Source: Apium graveolens (Eukaryota; Streptophyta; Magnoliopsida; Apiales; Apiaceae). From it: a DNA stretch of 64,000 nt. Location of the stretch: NCBI RefSeq assembly GCF_009905375.1, contig NC_133657.1, forward strand, positions 61,306,863-61,370,862, read 5' to 3'. Positions 22,429 to 34,832 of this stretch are shown here, piece by piece. The notes below the pieces were generated by a model that had not been told where the DNA came from, did not search any database, and saw only the letters and a list, made by a program, of their open reading frames with translations. Position 1 is the first letter of the stretch, and every line of letters begins with the position of its first letter. Both the position numbers and the translations under genes were made by a program.

Positions 22429-25400
22429 TATATTTTCTTTCCCTCTCCACTCTTTCAGCATTTTCTTTTGCTCTTCTTTCTTCCCTTACTATCAACCATA
22501 CAGCCAATACAGACCTCCATTATATTGTGTCAGTATCCTTATCTTTCAGTAAGCTTATTACCCTCTTTATCTCTGTGTTTCAAAATATAACATTAAATTT
22601 CTGCCAAGTAAAGTGTAGGTTCATCTCTATAGTAGATTTTTACTTCCCTCAATGCTACAACCCAAACTTTGACAATTTCTTCAGCTAATTGTTGAAAGTA
22701 GTATTCATCTGTGATGCACCAGTTCAAGGGTAGAAAATCTTTTTAATTAAAGCAGTTTTAGATGGCCCTCTCAGTAACTTGCATTTTTTTTGGTTTTCTT
22801 CCAACAGATTTGTAATGAGTTTTGGTTGGTGGCTTCAAAGAAGGTAGGTTTGAGATTTTCTTTAGAGAAGTTTGGCTTGAGATGATTGGTATTTTATGTA
22901 TAGTTTTAACAGTGTGTTTGCATAAGAATTTAGGCTTAGAGGTTAGAAGTGGTAAAGTGTTTGAGTTTGTTAGCTTAGGGGTTTGAGTTTGATTCATTTG
23001 GATTTGTAGGGTATTTTTATGTGGTTTTGAACCATCCTCCTTCTTCTTCCTTCTTCTCTCTTCACCTCTTTTCTTATCATCCCCCTTCTTCTCATCTTGC
23101 TTCTATTCTTTACTACCACTTGCTTTAGAAGACTGACTGGGATTTGAGCTAGAAGGTTTTTGGTCATCTTGCTTCTGCTCATCATCATCCTTGTCATCTT
23201 TTAAGTTGAATTGTGAAGTTGGCAACATGGTATCTACATTTTGAAGATATCTCCCCAAGATTCTAATCATCTCCTCATCTTCAGGTTTCTTGTTTTTCTT
23301 GGAATTGAGTTCAGTTTCAAGAGACATCATCAATCTCATATTTCCTCTTACAAAAAATTTTGGAACTGTGAAGAACTTGCATTTCCTGGATTGTGAACAG
23401 ATGTAGACCACCCCTTACTTGGATGAAGATAGGCTTCATAAAAAGCAGCTATCTGAGCTTTCTTGAGTTTATTTAATAGTTGGGTGTCCTCTGGAATTAC
23501 TGGATTAACTCTGTCAATAATTACATCCAGCTCAGATGCTCTCATGGTTTCAAGATTGGAGAGAGACACATGTAGACATCTGTCTAAGCCACAGTAATTT
23601 ATATTTGCAATAATTCTTTTCTCTAGAAAGTTATCAATTTGGACAATCACAACTCTGACAAAATTGATGTTGTTGGACAATGTTCTTTTGTAAGTGATGT
23701 AGTTGTTGTGGAGAGACACCCTTAAGACTGTTAGAAGTTCATTGAATTCTTGATCTTGACAAGGTCCTTCTGCAGCTTTTAGAAGTCTGTATTTCCCAAA
23801 ATCTTTAGATAATTGAGCTTGTGAAGAGCTTTGACCAGTGTGAGTTGATGTCAATTTTCCAGTCTCTTTAGATTTACCAGCTTCCTTTGACTGTTGTATC
23901 ATAGCTTTTATCTACCCCTTAGTCTTATTGGCAGTCAAGAGTAATGGAGTTGGAATTTCTGGCCTCGCAGCTTCAGGAACATTCAGGAAGAGTAAGGTGT
24001 TTGTGGGAGTCTACCAGGGTCTTGATGTCATATTGTTGACTCTGCACTAGAGAAGTGAGAGCTTGCACCTGGGCTGTGAGTGAATCTTTAGATGACTGTA
24101 GAGATGAAACTTGTTGTTGTAAAGATTGAAGTTGGATATTTGATGATGTTGATGATTGTGACTGAGAGCTTGAAGAGACTGAGGTTCCAAAAGTAGCTTG
24201 CACAGCTTCCTTTAGTTCTTCCATCAAAAGTGCTGAAGGCTCGTATCTTCTTTGATGAATTTGATTCAAGTTGAGTTCTGTGTCATTTGAATTTGTAATG
24301 TGTTGTTGAACCACTTCATGCAAAGCCGCAAAAGACTGTCTGAGATTTTTGACATTTGTATCTACTGGAGTCAGATCAAATCTTGCCATTTGGTCAGCAA
24401 AATGTTGGAACCTTACTTGGATCTTGACTTGTGAAGGAATAATTTTATCCATTTTATCCTTTACCATCTTCCTGAACTTGTCTTGATGACCAGTCAAAGT
24501 CAATTCTAGTGCTTTACCAAATAAGTGAAAAGCATTGATTTGAGCCTTATATACTTCATTGACTGCATCGTACACTTCTTGTGGAGCTAGGACCTTGGCA
24601 TCACTCCCCAAAATTATGACATATTCCTTCCTGAATCTTGCCAAGACCTGATCCATCTCCAATGTAAAGTATTTAGAAAGCCAAGCATCCACATTGCCAT
24701 CCTGCACAACCTCATTCACTATGTTCTGCTTTTGGTTTTCAACATCTTCATTATAACTTAGCAGAATTGTTTGATAGCCTTGATTTATCATGTCTAAAGT
24801 GAGCAGATGTTATGAGATGTTAGCAAGACCTGAAATTTGATCAACCAGAAGATCATCCACAGTGCTTGGTTGAGATTGAGCATTTTCTAACCACTGTTGG
24901 ATTGGGTGAGATGGTTGTTGTGAATGATTGGATGGTGAAGGTTGTTCATTTGGATTTGAGGTGGAAGGTTGATCTGATATAGAACCACATGTGACAGATA
25001 TCACAGTTGGACTCACAGGATGAGCTGTGGTTATGACAGTTTGTTGTTCTCCATTTGTGGTGGGAACTTCCATTAGAATTGGACCGGAGTTAACTAGGTT
25101 ACTGTCATGTACTCTAGTCTCAAACCCTTGTGTTTCTTTCAAAACACTGTCACTTGAAAGTGGTGTACTTGCCTCCCCCATAGCAGGATCATTGGAAATT
25201 AAACTCCTAGCTTCAATTGTGAGTGCAATCTCATCTAGGGTTTTGAGGGGAGTTGTTCCTCCAATAGGAACCTCCAATTGAATTGGAGAGGATTTAGATA
25301 GCTCCCCCTCAGCAGTATTACCCTCAAACCTTACAACCTATGAAGGTTGATTTGCACATGAAGGTGCATTTATAACCACCACAAGGTCTTCAGTGAAAAC

Positions 25401-26960
25401 TGATGAAACTCCAGTGTTTGTATTGGTGTCATCAAGGTCTACCCCAGCATGTAGCCTCTCACCAACTAAATTTGGGTTCTGGGTGGTGAGCATAGTTTCA
25501 TGAACTATGTCACTTGATGTTGGCAACACTTGAGAATCAGATTCAAGTGCTTCATTATATGAAGAAAAAAATTGAGAAATTAGAGTTTGGATTTCAGAGT
25601 TGAGTTTTGGCAGCTCCCCCTAAATGAATGAGGGAGCTTCAAGAGATGTGCTCTCTTTGTGTGTGTCATCCTTATTTCTCCTTTTATACACTTGAATTTG
25701 TTCAAGTGATGGTACAGACTCTTTATAAGGTTCATTTGGATGGATGCTTTGTTCAATAGAGACAACATGTTGAGAGGATGCCTCTAGAGTCTGTTTAAGT
25801 CCCTGATTTACAACTACATCCTTTTGGGAGGATACAGAGGTAGCTTGAGTGCTCAGCTCAGTTTGTTTCACCTTCTTTGTTTTTCTGACCAAGGGTGACT
25901 CTTTTTCAGGTTGGCCCTCACCACTCTCAGTAACTATTTTTAATGGTGCTTGCTTTCTCTTTTTTTTACTCACTTCACCCTTTTGAGAGGATGAAGTGGT
26001 TGGTTTCCTAGCTTCTAATGGGACAGAAGGAAGGGTCTCAGCTTGGGAAGGCCCCTGTTGGTTGTCCTGTATTTGTACTTCCACAGATACAGGAGCCATA
26101 GCTGTACTAGGTTTAATGTTAGATCTCATATCAGGCATAGGGTAAGGGTATGTCCTAAATCTCTCAATCATAAATGGAGTGTTTTTAAGACTTACAGGTA
26201 CCTTATTTTTAGTAGTAAGTGAACCAAATAGAACTTTGGACACTTGCTTACAATTACCTATTTTAGTCTTATCTATACCATTAAGCATATGAGTGTCATG
26301 AACTTTATGATTTAAAGCAGACATTATAAATCTAGGAAGGAAAATTTCTTTATCTCTTGTTATCAAAGGCATTATGAGCCTAGTTCTTAGCTCCTCCATG
26401 ATAAGATGACCTACATTGAGGTGTTTGTTATGTGTCATTGAGTACACTAGCTTCTGGACAACACTGGAGATGTTGTCATACCCTGTCTTTATGCATGTGA
26501 AGGCTCTCACAATAGAGTCAAACAAGAAAGACCATTCTATCCTCAGAAACTTCTTGTTCAGGCTAGCCAGGTAGATTCTTTCACAATAATTGATGAAGTC
26601 CATGAACTCGGCTAGCTCATCCTGTGTTGGGACCTCCACCATATTTGCAGTTGGGATGCCCAAAGCTACATTGACATTATCCTCAGAAAATTTCACTTGC
26701 TGGCCTCTAATGGAGCAATTAACCATAATAGATGTTGTATGGTCTTCATGCACCACAGTCCTTACCATAACTGTGTTCCAAAAATCCCCCAGAACGTCCA
26801 AGTACAGAATTGGATTTGTTGTCAAAGCACCTGCAAAGTAAGTCTCAAAAAGAAACTTCACAAAACTCTTGAAAGAATCAGGAGCCTGATTTACATCAGT
26901 AAAAGAAAGGTAATTGGTGCCCTCCTTTGGGATGAAAGGTGTAAATGTGTTTGATGACAT
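22241..26960 (-). pseudogene. Env-like region of element C (about 1,570 codons, broken)
   Basis: Starts at ATG 26960. The first 446 codons (26960-25620) contain a globular domain ('FLFETYFAGALTTNP', 'VKFSEDNVNVALGIPT') resembling the plant mobile/transposon-associated domain, then a Lys/Ser/Gln-rich tail. In-frame or shifted continuation pieces follow: 25529-25338, 25277-24810 (Ser/Thr/Pro-rich, 'PSTSNPNEQPSPSNHSQQPS'), 24791-23973 (helical, ending in a Gln/Ser coiled coil), 23902-23348, 23411-22994 (charged Lys/Asp/Glu) and 22507-22241 (Arg/Glu-rich helix). No membrane segment or signal peptide seen. It sits where SIRE elements carry their extra ORF. The function is not known and 'env-like' is positional. 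Confidence 0.55.
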
Positions 26961-27779
26961 TGGAATTGGTTGAATTTGAGTGGGTAAGAAAAATTAGAGA
27001 GAAAGAGTTTGAAACGAGAGAGAGCGATTGAGAATTTAAAAAATTAGGTCACTTAGAGATCTCGAAAGCGTAAAGAGGTGTATGTCGAGATGGTTGGGTG
27101 TTTATAGTAAAAGGTAAATGACTTACCGAGAACTAAAAATGGATGTTTGAGATTTGCTTATCAAGAAGTCATATTAAGAGAATAGATACATATCGATATG
27201 TAATTTTCCTCACTCTAATCGAGAACTAAAAAATGACTTGTCGAGATGTCAAATAAATACCCAGTTTGTCCTGAATGGACTAAATTATTTCCAATTTTTA
27301 TTTGAATAAATCAAAATTAAATTAGACTAATTTTGTCAAAAGTATTTTACCAAAATAATTTAATAAATTAAATTATCTCAGTTCTGAGTTATTGATAAGT
27401 CTAAAATTTATACTTGTAGAGAACTCTGTGAAGTTATACTTATCGAGATCTCAATAATGACTTATCTAAAAGTCATAATAAAGCTTGTCGAGAAGTCCTT
27501 CGAGAAGTCAGAAAAATGACTTGTCGAGGACTCACTCGAGAAGTCTCAAAATGAATTGTCGAGAAGTCAATTAGACTTATCAAGAACTCAGTTATCTACA
27601 TACTTGTGATCTATTTGATTATGCCTTGTGCTAATTTTACATATTGAAAATGCAAATCAACATTCAGAAAGTCTTCTTAGAATTGAAAAGTTCCAAGTTA
27701 AATTTTGAATTTTGAAAAATAAATATACAGAGATTTCTGAAATATTTATAACTCATATTTCAGTTAATTTCTAATTAAA
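26961..27779. other. Spacer between pol and env-like region of element C, with TCGAGA repeats
   Basis: No ORF. From about 27040 to 27600 it carries degenerate repeats of GACTTGTCGAGA, GAGAAGTC and GAGAACT in both orientations. The same word family fills the truncated 3' LTR (20960-21420). The rest is AT-rich. Confidence 0.6.
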
Positions 27780-30700
27780 TCAAATTAATTTTAATTCATT
27801 CGAAATTAATCTACTGCAACAATTTAGCTGAGTTCTTTCCTTTAGGATGAAAAAAATTAACATACTAATGTCACATACAAGTCTAGTGAAAGTTGCTTCA
27901 TCTAAAGGTCTAGTAAAAATGTCAGCTAATTGTTTTTCTGTTGGAACAAAAATGAGCTCAATGGTACCATTGGCAACATATTTTCTAATAAAACGGTACC
28001 TTACATCAATGTGTTTTGTTCTAGAATTATTAACTGGATTAGCCATAATAGATATAGCACTAGTATTATCACACATAACTGGAATTTTGTGTAACACTGG
28101 GCCATAATCCATTAGCTCATTTCTGATCCAAGTACTTGAGCACAACAACTTCCAGCAGCTATGTATTCTGCATCATCTATGGAAGTTGACATAGTTTGTT
28201 ATTTTTTTCTATACCAAGATACAAGTCTTTGTCCAAGAAACTGACAGCTTCCACTAGTGCTTTTTCTGTCAACCCTGCATCTAGCAAAATTTGCATCTGT
28301 GTATCCAATAGCTTCAAAACCTGTTCCCATAGGATACCATTACCCCTAGTTAGGAGTCCCATTTAAGTATCTGAAAATTCTCTTCACAACCATCAAATGT
28401 GATTCTTTTAGATTGGCTTGAAATCATGCACACAGACATGTTGCAAATATAATGTCTGGTCTACTAGCAGTTAAATACAACAAAGATCCAATCATTCCTC
28501 TATAACCTGAAATGTTTACACTTTTTCCTTTCTTATCTTCATCCAACTTAGTAGCTGTAGACATAGGTGTAGATGCAGGTGAACAATCAATCATGCCAAA
28601 CTTCTTTAATAAATCCTTGACATACTTAGTTTGGTTGATGAAGATCCCATCACTTCTTTGACTGGCTTGAAGCCCAAGAAAGTAACTTAGTTCTCCTATC
28701 ATACTCATTTCATATTCACTCTGCATAAGCTTTGAGAATCTTTGACATATTTTTTCATTAGTAGAACCAAAAATGATATCATCTGCATAGATTTGAACTA
28801 GGATCATATCATCACCATGCTACTTGTAGAAGAGAGTCTTGTCAATTGTACCTCTAGTGAGTCCATATTTAAGAAGAAATTATGAAAGTGTGTCATACCA
28901 AGGGTGCTTGCTTTAGTACATAGAGAGCCTTAAGTAGATTGTACACAAAGTTTGGAAATTCTGGATCTTCAAAGCCTGGTGGATGTTGCATATAAACTTC
29001 TTCTTCCAACTCACCATTAAGGAATGCACTTTTAACATCCATTTGATACACCTTGAATTTGAGTGTGCAGCAAATATAAGAAAAATTCTTATTGCTTCAA
29101 GTATTGTAACTGGAGAAAAAGTTTCATCATAGTCAATTCCTTGCTCCTATGAGTAGCCTTTTGCAACCAATCTTGCGTTGTTTCTTGTGACAATTCCATT
29201 TCCATCCATTTTATTCATGTACACCCACTTTGTTCCAATCACACTTCTATTCTTTGGCGCAGGAAGCAACTCCCAAAGTTTGTTTCTTTCAAACTGATTT
29301 AGCTCCTCTTGCATTGCAGATATCAAGTCAAGATCAAGTAGAGCTTCTTCGTTTTTATTTGGCTCAATTTGTGAAAGAAAGCATGCATGTAAACATTCAT
29401 TAGCAGATGCACTTCTAGTCCTTACTCCAATATTAGGATCACCAATAATTTATTCTCTTGTGTGGCTCCTATCCCATTTTCTAGTGTGAGTTTGTTAACT
29501 TGAATTTTCTGCATTTTTCTTCATCATTGGCATGACTTCAGAACCTTCTCCTCTTTCTCCCCCTAAGTTTGTGCTATCAAATTCAGGTGTTTGAGATGAG
29601 CTTTCATTTTCATGATTCACTTGTTTATTTGACTCTTCATCCATTCCGTGATTTGTGTTGACTTCAGCTTCATCCTCAGAGTCACTATGAATGTTAAGAT
29701 TTTCAAATTTCAGGGCCTCGGCTTCATTTTCATCAAGGCATTCTAAGCCTGGACACTTGTCATCATCAAAAGTTACATATGTGCTTTCCATAATTTTCTT
29801 TTGTTCAAGCACATAGACTTTGTAGATAGTTCTCTCCAACGAATATCCCAGAAAAATTGCTTCAAAAACTTTAGAGTCAAATTTTCTCACATATTCAGAG
29901 TTGTCCTTTAGAACATTGTACTTGCTTCCAAACACATGAAGATGCTTCACAATAGGCTTTCTTTTAGATAAGATTGAGTAGGGTGATTTGCCAAGATTTT
30001 TGTTAATGATATATCTATTTTGAGTGTAGCATGCAGTATTGATAGTTTCTTCCCAAAAACTTGTTGGCAGTTTGGCATCTTGCAGCATTGTTCTAGCATC
30101 CTCCACTAATGTTCTATTTTTCCTTTCAACAACACCATTTTGTTGAGGTGTCCTAGATGCTGAATATTCTTGAACAATACCCTTGTATTTGCAGAATTCA
30201 GTTAAAGTTGCATTTCTGAATTATGTGTCATTATCACTTTTCAATCTCTTCACACAATTCTGATCTTTAGCCTGCTTCTCAATCTTCTTGATGTGTTCCG
30301 TTATGATGTATGGAGTTTCATCTTTAGAATGCATAAATTCTACCCATATGTATCTTGATTAGTCATCCACCATCACAAGTGCATATTTCTTTCTTGAAAT
30401 TGATAGGACATTAACTGGTCCAAATAAGTCCATGTGAATAGGTTGCAAAGGTGCACTTATAGAATTCACAGTTTTACTCTTGTGACTTTATTTTTTTCAT
30501 TTTCCCTTTTTGACAAGCCTCACAGACCTCATTTTGAGCAAACTCCAGGTTTGGCATGTCTCTTACTAGCTCTTTTTTTACTAGAGTATTAATTGCTTTA
30601 TAATTCAAGTGAGATAGCTTTTTATGCCACATCTTGCTTTGTTCTTCAGATGCCTTGGTGTAGAAGCAACAAATTCCATCCTCATTTGCTGAGTCGAAGT

Positions 30701-31070
30701 CTGTAACAAATAAGCTTCCGCTTCTTACTCCTTTCAAAGAAACTTCATTAGTCTTTTTGCTGATGATTAAGCATTCTTCTTTGTCAAATTTGACATTGAA
30801 TCCTCTATCTGTGAACTGACTAACACTTAGGAGTTTTACTTCCAAACCAGTAACCAATGCTACATCTTCAATAACAACATTACCAGAAATTAATTAACCA
30901 TATCCCATTGTGAAACCTTTGCTATTGTCTCCAAAAGTCACTAATGGGTCAGCCACCTATTCAAACTGTGATAGCAGGGCCATATCACCTGTCATATGTC
31001 TTGAGCATCCATTGTCTTTGATCCATATGACTTTTTCCATTTTGCCAGGACACAATGAGGATTAAGTATT
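27780..31070 (-). pseudogene. Copia pol of element C: protease, integrase, RT, RNase H
   Basis: Protease motif at 31008-31016 reads Asp-Asn-Gly before CSRHMTG, where DSG is usual. The pre-integrase zinc site ('MWHKKLSHLN' and 'CEACQKGK') lies in 30857-30474. Integrase core motifs appear in pieces: 'HMDLFGP' near 30430, 'LKSDND' near 30235, and 'NGVVERKNR' near 30130. The integrase C-terminus is 30106-29495. RT shows '[16 protein letters not shown]' near 29020 and YADD at 28778-28789; RNase H shows 'SKHIDVRYRF'-like sequence in 28148-27780. There are at least three frame changes and many stops (for example just after 28177 and 28807), so no product is possible as written. Confidence 0.85.
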
Positions 31071-31137
31071 TTTAGCTACCCAAGCAGTGTTGGGTACTTT
31101 CTTCTTGTTAACAGAATATGCAGAATTAGAATGAGTT

Positions 31138-31369
31138 TGTAACACCCCAGTCCCACATCGAGAAGATTTGTGACTTCTGTTCAGTATATAAGATAAAGTA
31201 CTACTACTATGTATACCAATAAATCATGATCTTTTGGGGGCCTGTGGTGGGCTAGTAGTAACCCAAGTTGGCTGCACTCGGGACAGTATGCTTTGACTTA
31301 TTTTGGACTCGTAATCAGGATTTGACCCGGTTTTCGAAAAAGGCTCGGGATTTGACCCGGGTTGTTATA
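31138..31369 (+). repeat. 5' terminal repeat of the miniature element
   Basis: Begins TGTAACACCCCAGTCCCACA and matches 31847-32078 closely (same 232-bp length). The expected terminal CA is mutated (TA). Confidence 0.85.
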
Positions 31370-31476
31370 AATGGTATCAGAGCTCTACCCGGCCGGAAGT
31401 GCAGAGTCACTGCTCGGGTTCCGTTTATGTGTTTGTGAGATCAACGAGGACGTCGATCCTTATAAGAGGGGGTATT

Positions 31477-31628
31477 TGTAACATTCCACATCGATAAGAA
31501 TAAGAGTGTTTGAGACCTTTACAGATACAAGTAAACAACCAATGTGTACCAAATCGCTGCTTCTTCGGACTAACCTGTGGTGGGTTGTTGGGTCCGGTAC
31601 GCATTCGGTTGTGGGCTTGAATGTTATA
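31477..31628 (+). repeat. Internal divergent LTR-like block of the miniature element
   Basis: Begins TGTAACATTCCACATCGA after the purine tract AAGAGGGGGTAT (from about 31464) and is followed by a second primer-site sequence TGGTATCAGAGCC at 31631. The 40 bases before it resemble the 40 bases before the 3' terminal repeat (both contain ACGAGGACGTC). It is about 152 bp, shorter than the outer repeats. Confidence 0.65.
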
Positions 31629-31846
31629 TATGGTATCAGAGCCGACTCTCGAAATCTTGATGCGTCATATTGCCGGAGGTGGGGACACGAAGGCTGGTGG
31701 TATTATCCCATAATGTCAAGAGGTCCGGAGGTGGGAACACGAAGCCAGCCGGTATTATCCCACAATGGCTAGAGAGGCAAAGATCTGGACCTATGGGATG
31801 TCTATTCTGGCCTGACGAGGACGTCAGGAGTTTAAGTGGGGGAGTT

Positions 31847-32078
31847 TGTAACACCCTAGTCCCACATCGAGGAGATTTGTGAATTCTGTTCAGTTTATAA
31901 GATAAAGTACCACTACTATGTGTACCAACAAATCATGATCTTTTGGGGGCATGTGGTGGGCTAGTCGTAACCCAAGTTGCCTGCACTCGGGACAGTATGC
32001 TTTGACTTATTTTGGACTCGTAATCGGGATTTGACCCGGTTTTCGAAAAAGGCTCAGGATTTGACCTGGATTATCACG
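31847..32078 (+). repeat. 3' terminal repeat of the miniature element
   Basis: Begins TGTAACACCCTAGTCCCACA right after the purine tract and ends where the GAGTT target duplication starts. The terminal CA is mutated (CG). Confidence 0.85.
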
Positions 32079-32083
32079 GAGTT

Positions 32084-34365
32084 GATTTAAAAAGAATGGT
32101 GTTCATTACTTAATTTGTATATTCCTTTTTGGCTGCAGACCCAATGTTGAATTGCTTGAGGTCTGCTCTTAGTTTATGGCAACTTGTAATTACTTTCATA
32201 TTGCAAGGAATGAAATCAAACTTATCACAGAAGGAATAGGGATCTTCAGTCTTTGCTTCACCATACTTGCATGCTCCTAATTTTGGCTCACTAACAACCT
32301 TTTTACAAAGGTGAGTTAGATGATTTATAGAGCCATATTTCTGACATTGTTTTCTAGGAGTATCAGCGAGAAATGCAAAGTTTTTGCTTTTGTTTATCCC
32401 AATCTTTCCATATTTTTTTTCTTCTTATTTCTTATATTTTCAGTTTTAACTTCCTTGATTGGCTTCTTGGGAGTTTGATCAACCATGGGCTTCTTCTCAG
32501 CTTTAGAAGTTGGAGTTCTTTCTGTACATTTCTTTTCATTGTCTTTATCAAAAATTTATTTCTTTATGATCAACTCTTCTTCACTAAAATTTACTTCACA
32601 TGCTTCGAACATAGGTGAACCAACCTTTCTCAGCATATCTGGGACATCTTCACTTGCAATGGCTTTTCCCTTATCACCTTCAACTTTCCTGTTGTTGTTC
32701 AATGCATCATAATCCAAGCCAATATATATGTTAGCACATGGCTTGCTCTTCTCATAGTACTGAACAACTAACTAAGATGTATTTCTGAATGATTTCAGTT
32801 TTTATTCATTCTTTTCTAGCTTCTCCTTCAACACAACTTCTATCTCAGTAGCACACTTCAGCTAGTTCTTTAGATATTCATTTTCTTGCTTGACTGTCTC
32901 AAGCTCCACAAGCATTATATCAAACTTTTATTTCTCACTCTAAAACTTCTCATTAACTTTTGATAACCTACTGACCTCCTCAATAGCTGCTACCATGCTA
33001 GTATGTATGTGGAACATTTTTATGCTCATATTTTCAACAGTTTCCTTATATTGACTTTCATTAATCAATGGTGGTGAGAGTTGGTACCTTTGTTTTTGAT
33101 GAGGATGACTCTCCTTGCTCCAAGGCCATGAGTGCATAGTTTCCTACTTCCTCCTCATCATCATTATTAGAATCATCCCAACTCTTTCCTTCTGCAATAT
33201 AAGCTTATCCATGTCGCTTTCTTAGAAGAGCTTCATACTTTGCTTCCAATTCAAGATAAGCCTTGTCCTTTTTCACCTTTTTTGGCTTCCTGTATTCTGT
33301 AGCAAAATGGCCCAATTTATCACAGTTAAAGCACCTGATTTTTGATCTGTCAACAGATCCTGTTTTGTAGCCATTTTTGTTTCCAGAGTTATATTGTGTC
33401 TTTGTCTTCCAATTGTTGTCCTTGTTGAATGTTTGTCCCTTGTTTTAAAGAACTTTGGCTTCTTTACTCTGATATTAGAGAATTTTCTTGCTAAGTAAGC
33501 CATGGACTGATCTTGCTCATCCAGTTCATCCAAGGTATAGAATTCATCCTCTTCAAGTTCAAGAATAACTTGTTTATGTGGTTCCTTGTTCTTTTGCTCA
33601 TTGCTTGAGATGCCTGGAGTCTGATGACTGGCTGTCATTAACCACTAGAGCACTTGATCCATCAACAATGTGCCCTTGACCACCTCTTAAAAACTTTCTT
33701 TGGATCATTTCCACTTCATAGATTTTCAAGATGCCATATAAAACCTACAGCGTCATTCTTCTCAAGTCTCTCCCTTCTCGTATAGCTGAAATCTTTTATT
33801 CTAGATGGTCAGGAAGGGTAAGAAAAAATTTCAAGTTAACTTCCTCAGCCTCATAGTATTTTTCATAAAGCTACAAGTCATTAATCAGCTTATTGAATCT
33901 TTCAAAGACATCAGAAATACTTTCTTTAGGTTTAGCAATGAAACCCTCATACTGAGATACCAAAATTCTCTTTTGGTTTGACCTAACTTCCTCAGTTCCT
34001 TCATATAGATTTTTTATCTTCTCCCAGATCTGTTTGGCTGTGTCACAGTTGATAATGTTATTGTACATTACATTGTCAAGTGACTATATTAAAATCAGTT
34101 TCAAGCCACTATCCAGAGAGACTTTCTCATTTTCAGGTTCAGTATACTGTGAGGGATCTTTAGGAGCATAATGAGCTAGAATGACCATGTCTCCATCTGT
34201 AGATTCCTCAACTCTTTCCATGGGCGTGAAAGGACCATTCTTGAGAATCTGAACATATAATGGGTTGGTCATCCTTATAAACAGCATCATCTTCTTTTTC
34301 CATAATGTATAGATAGATCTGTCAAAGGCAGGAATTTTGATGCTGCTAATCTTCTGTGTATTCAT
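32084..34365 (-). pseudogene. Gag of element C (UBN2-type, two damaged zinc knuckles)
   Basis: Likely start ATG at 34365, 38 bases after the primer site ('MNTQKISSIKIPAFDR'). UBN2 Gag pieces are seen at 34365-34084 ('YTLWKKKMMLFI') and 34068-33871 ('AKQIWEKIKNLYEGTEE', 'SQYEGF'). Two CCHC knuckles can be read: at 33292-33333 the fourth ligand is Tyr (CFNCDKLGHFATEY) and at 32305-32346 the second ligand is Tyr (CQKYGSINHLTHLC). Between them is a charged, partly helical stretch (33137-32940). The layout knuckle, coiled coil, knuckle matches element B. Several stops and frame changes; a remnant. Confidence 0.75.
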
Positions 34366-34402
34366 TCTTCCAAGATCTTTAATCTGTTTGCTTTCAGATT
34401 TA

Positions 34403-34414
34403 TCTCTGATACCA
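34403..34414 (-). other. Primer binding site of element C (initiator tRNA-Met)
   Basis: Minus-strand TGGTATCAGAGA, three bases after the LTR end CCTAACA at 34417. One mismatch at the end against the usual TGGTATCAGAGC. Confidence 0.75.
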
Positions 34415-34416
34415 CT

Positions 34417-34827
34417 TGTTAGGTAATGAATACAACACAACGGGGGGAAGGGGGATGAATGTGTTTTAGTTATTTTAAAGGCTTTTTCAAAGTTAATTGC
34501 TTGGTTAACAAAGTAGATAAGAAGTGCAATAATATTATGTTAACTGGAAATAAATAATGCACACAATATTCCAAAACTCACTTAATTTTGTATTAAAATT
34601 AAGCTAGTGTCTTGCTACAAACCATGGGTTCTTTATAAGTAAAGAACTCAGCTTCTTCCTTGAGATAGTTACTACTCAATCCTAGGTCTGTTTGATACTC
34701 TATTTAAAAGCAAAGGACCGGTGTTTACTTTATAGATTAGTAGACACAGGCTTACAGCATGCAATAGAATGTACTAAACCATACTTTAAGTTATCTCTAA
34801 TAGTAGTTCTTATATTTTTACACATCA
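34417..34827. repeat. Fused LTR fragments: element C 5' LTR start and element D LTR end
   Basis: The left part begins TGTTAGGTAATG next to the C primer site and continues with GGGGGG...GATGAATG, as in the LTR ends of B and F. The right part ends ACACATCA just before the D primer site, so it should be the end of the D 5' LTR. Both LTRs must be truncated, since 411 bp cannot hold both. The junction is somewhere between about 34600 and 34800; I cannot place it. Confidence 0.5.
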
Positions 34828-34832
34828 AGTTT

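Larger units (their letters stand above)
31138..32078 (+). mobile_element. Miniature LTR retrotransposon (TRIM-like) inserted in element C
   Basis: Two 232-bp direct repeats (31138-31369 and 31847-32078), both starting TGTAACACCC, flank a 477-bp interior. A primer site TGGTATCAGAGC (initiator tRNA-Met) is at 31372-31383 and a polypurine tract TAAGTGGGGGAGTT at 31834-31846. The 5-bp target duplication GAGTT is exact at 31133-31137 and 32079-32083. No protein domain is present, so it would depend on enzymes from other elements. The interior contains a third, divergent LTR-like block (31477-31628) with its own purine tract and primer site, so the element looks dimeric. Confidence 0.85.
20926..34827 (-). 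mobile_element. Element C: decayed SIRE-type Ty1/copia retrotransposon
   Basis: Minus-strand element with gag (34365-32084), protease/integrase/RT/RNase H (31070-27780), a long env-like region (26960-22241), a polypurine tract (21702-21692) and LTR fragments at both ends (20926-21691 and 34417-34827). A primer site is at 34403-34414. A miniature LTR element is inserted at 31138-32078 between gag and protease. Neither LTR is complete: the right one merges into element D and the left one starts exactly at the end of element B. Many frameshifts and stops; more decayed than element B. Confidence 0.8.

Noticed and set aside
31506..31882. Overlapping open frames inside the miniature LTR element
   Set aside because: Run through the internal LTR-like block, primer site and tandem repeat; no domain and on both strands, so not genes.
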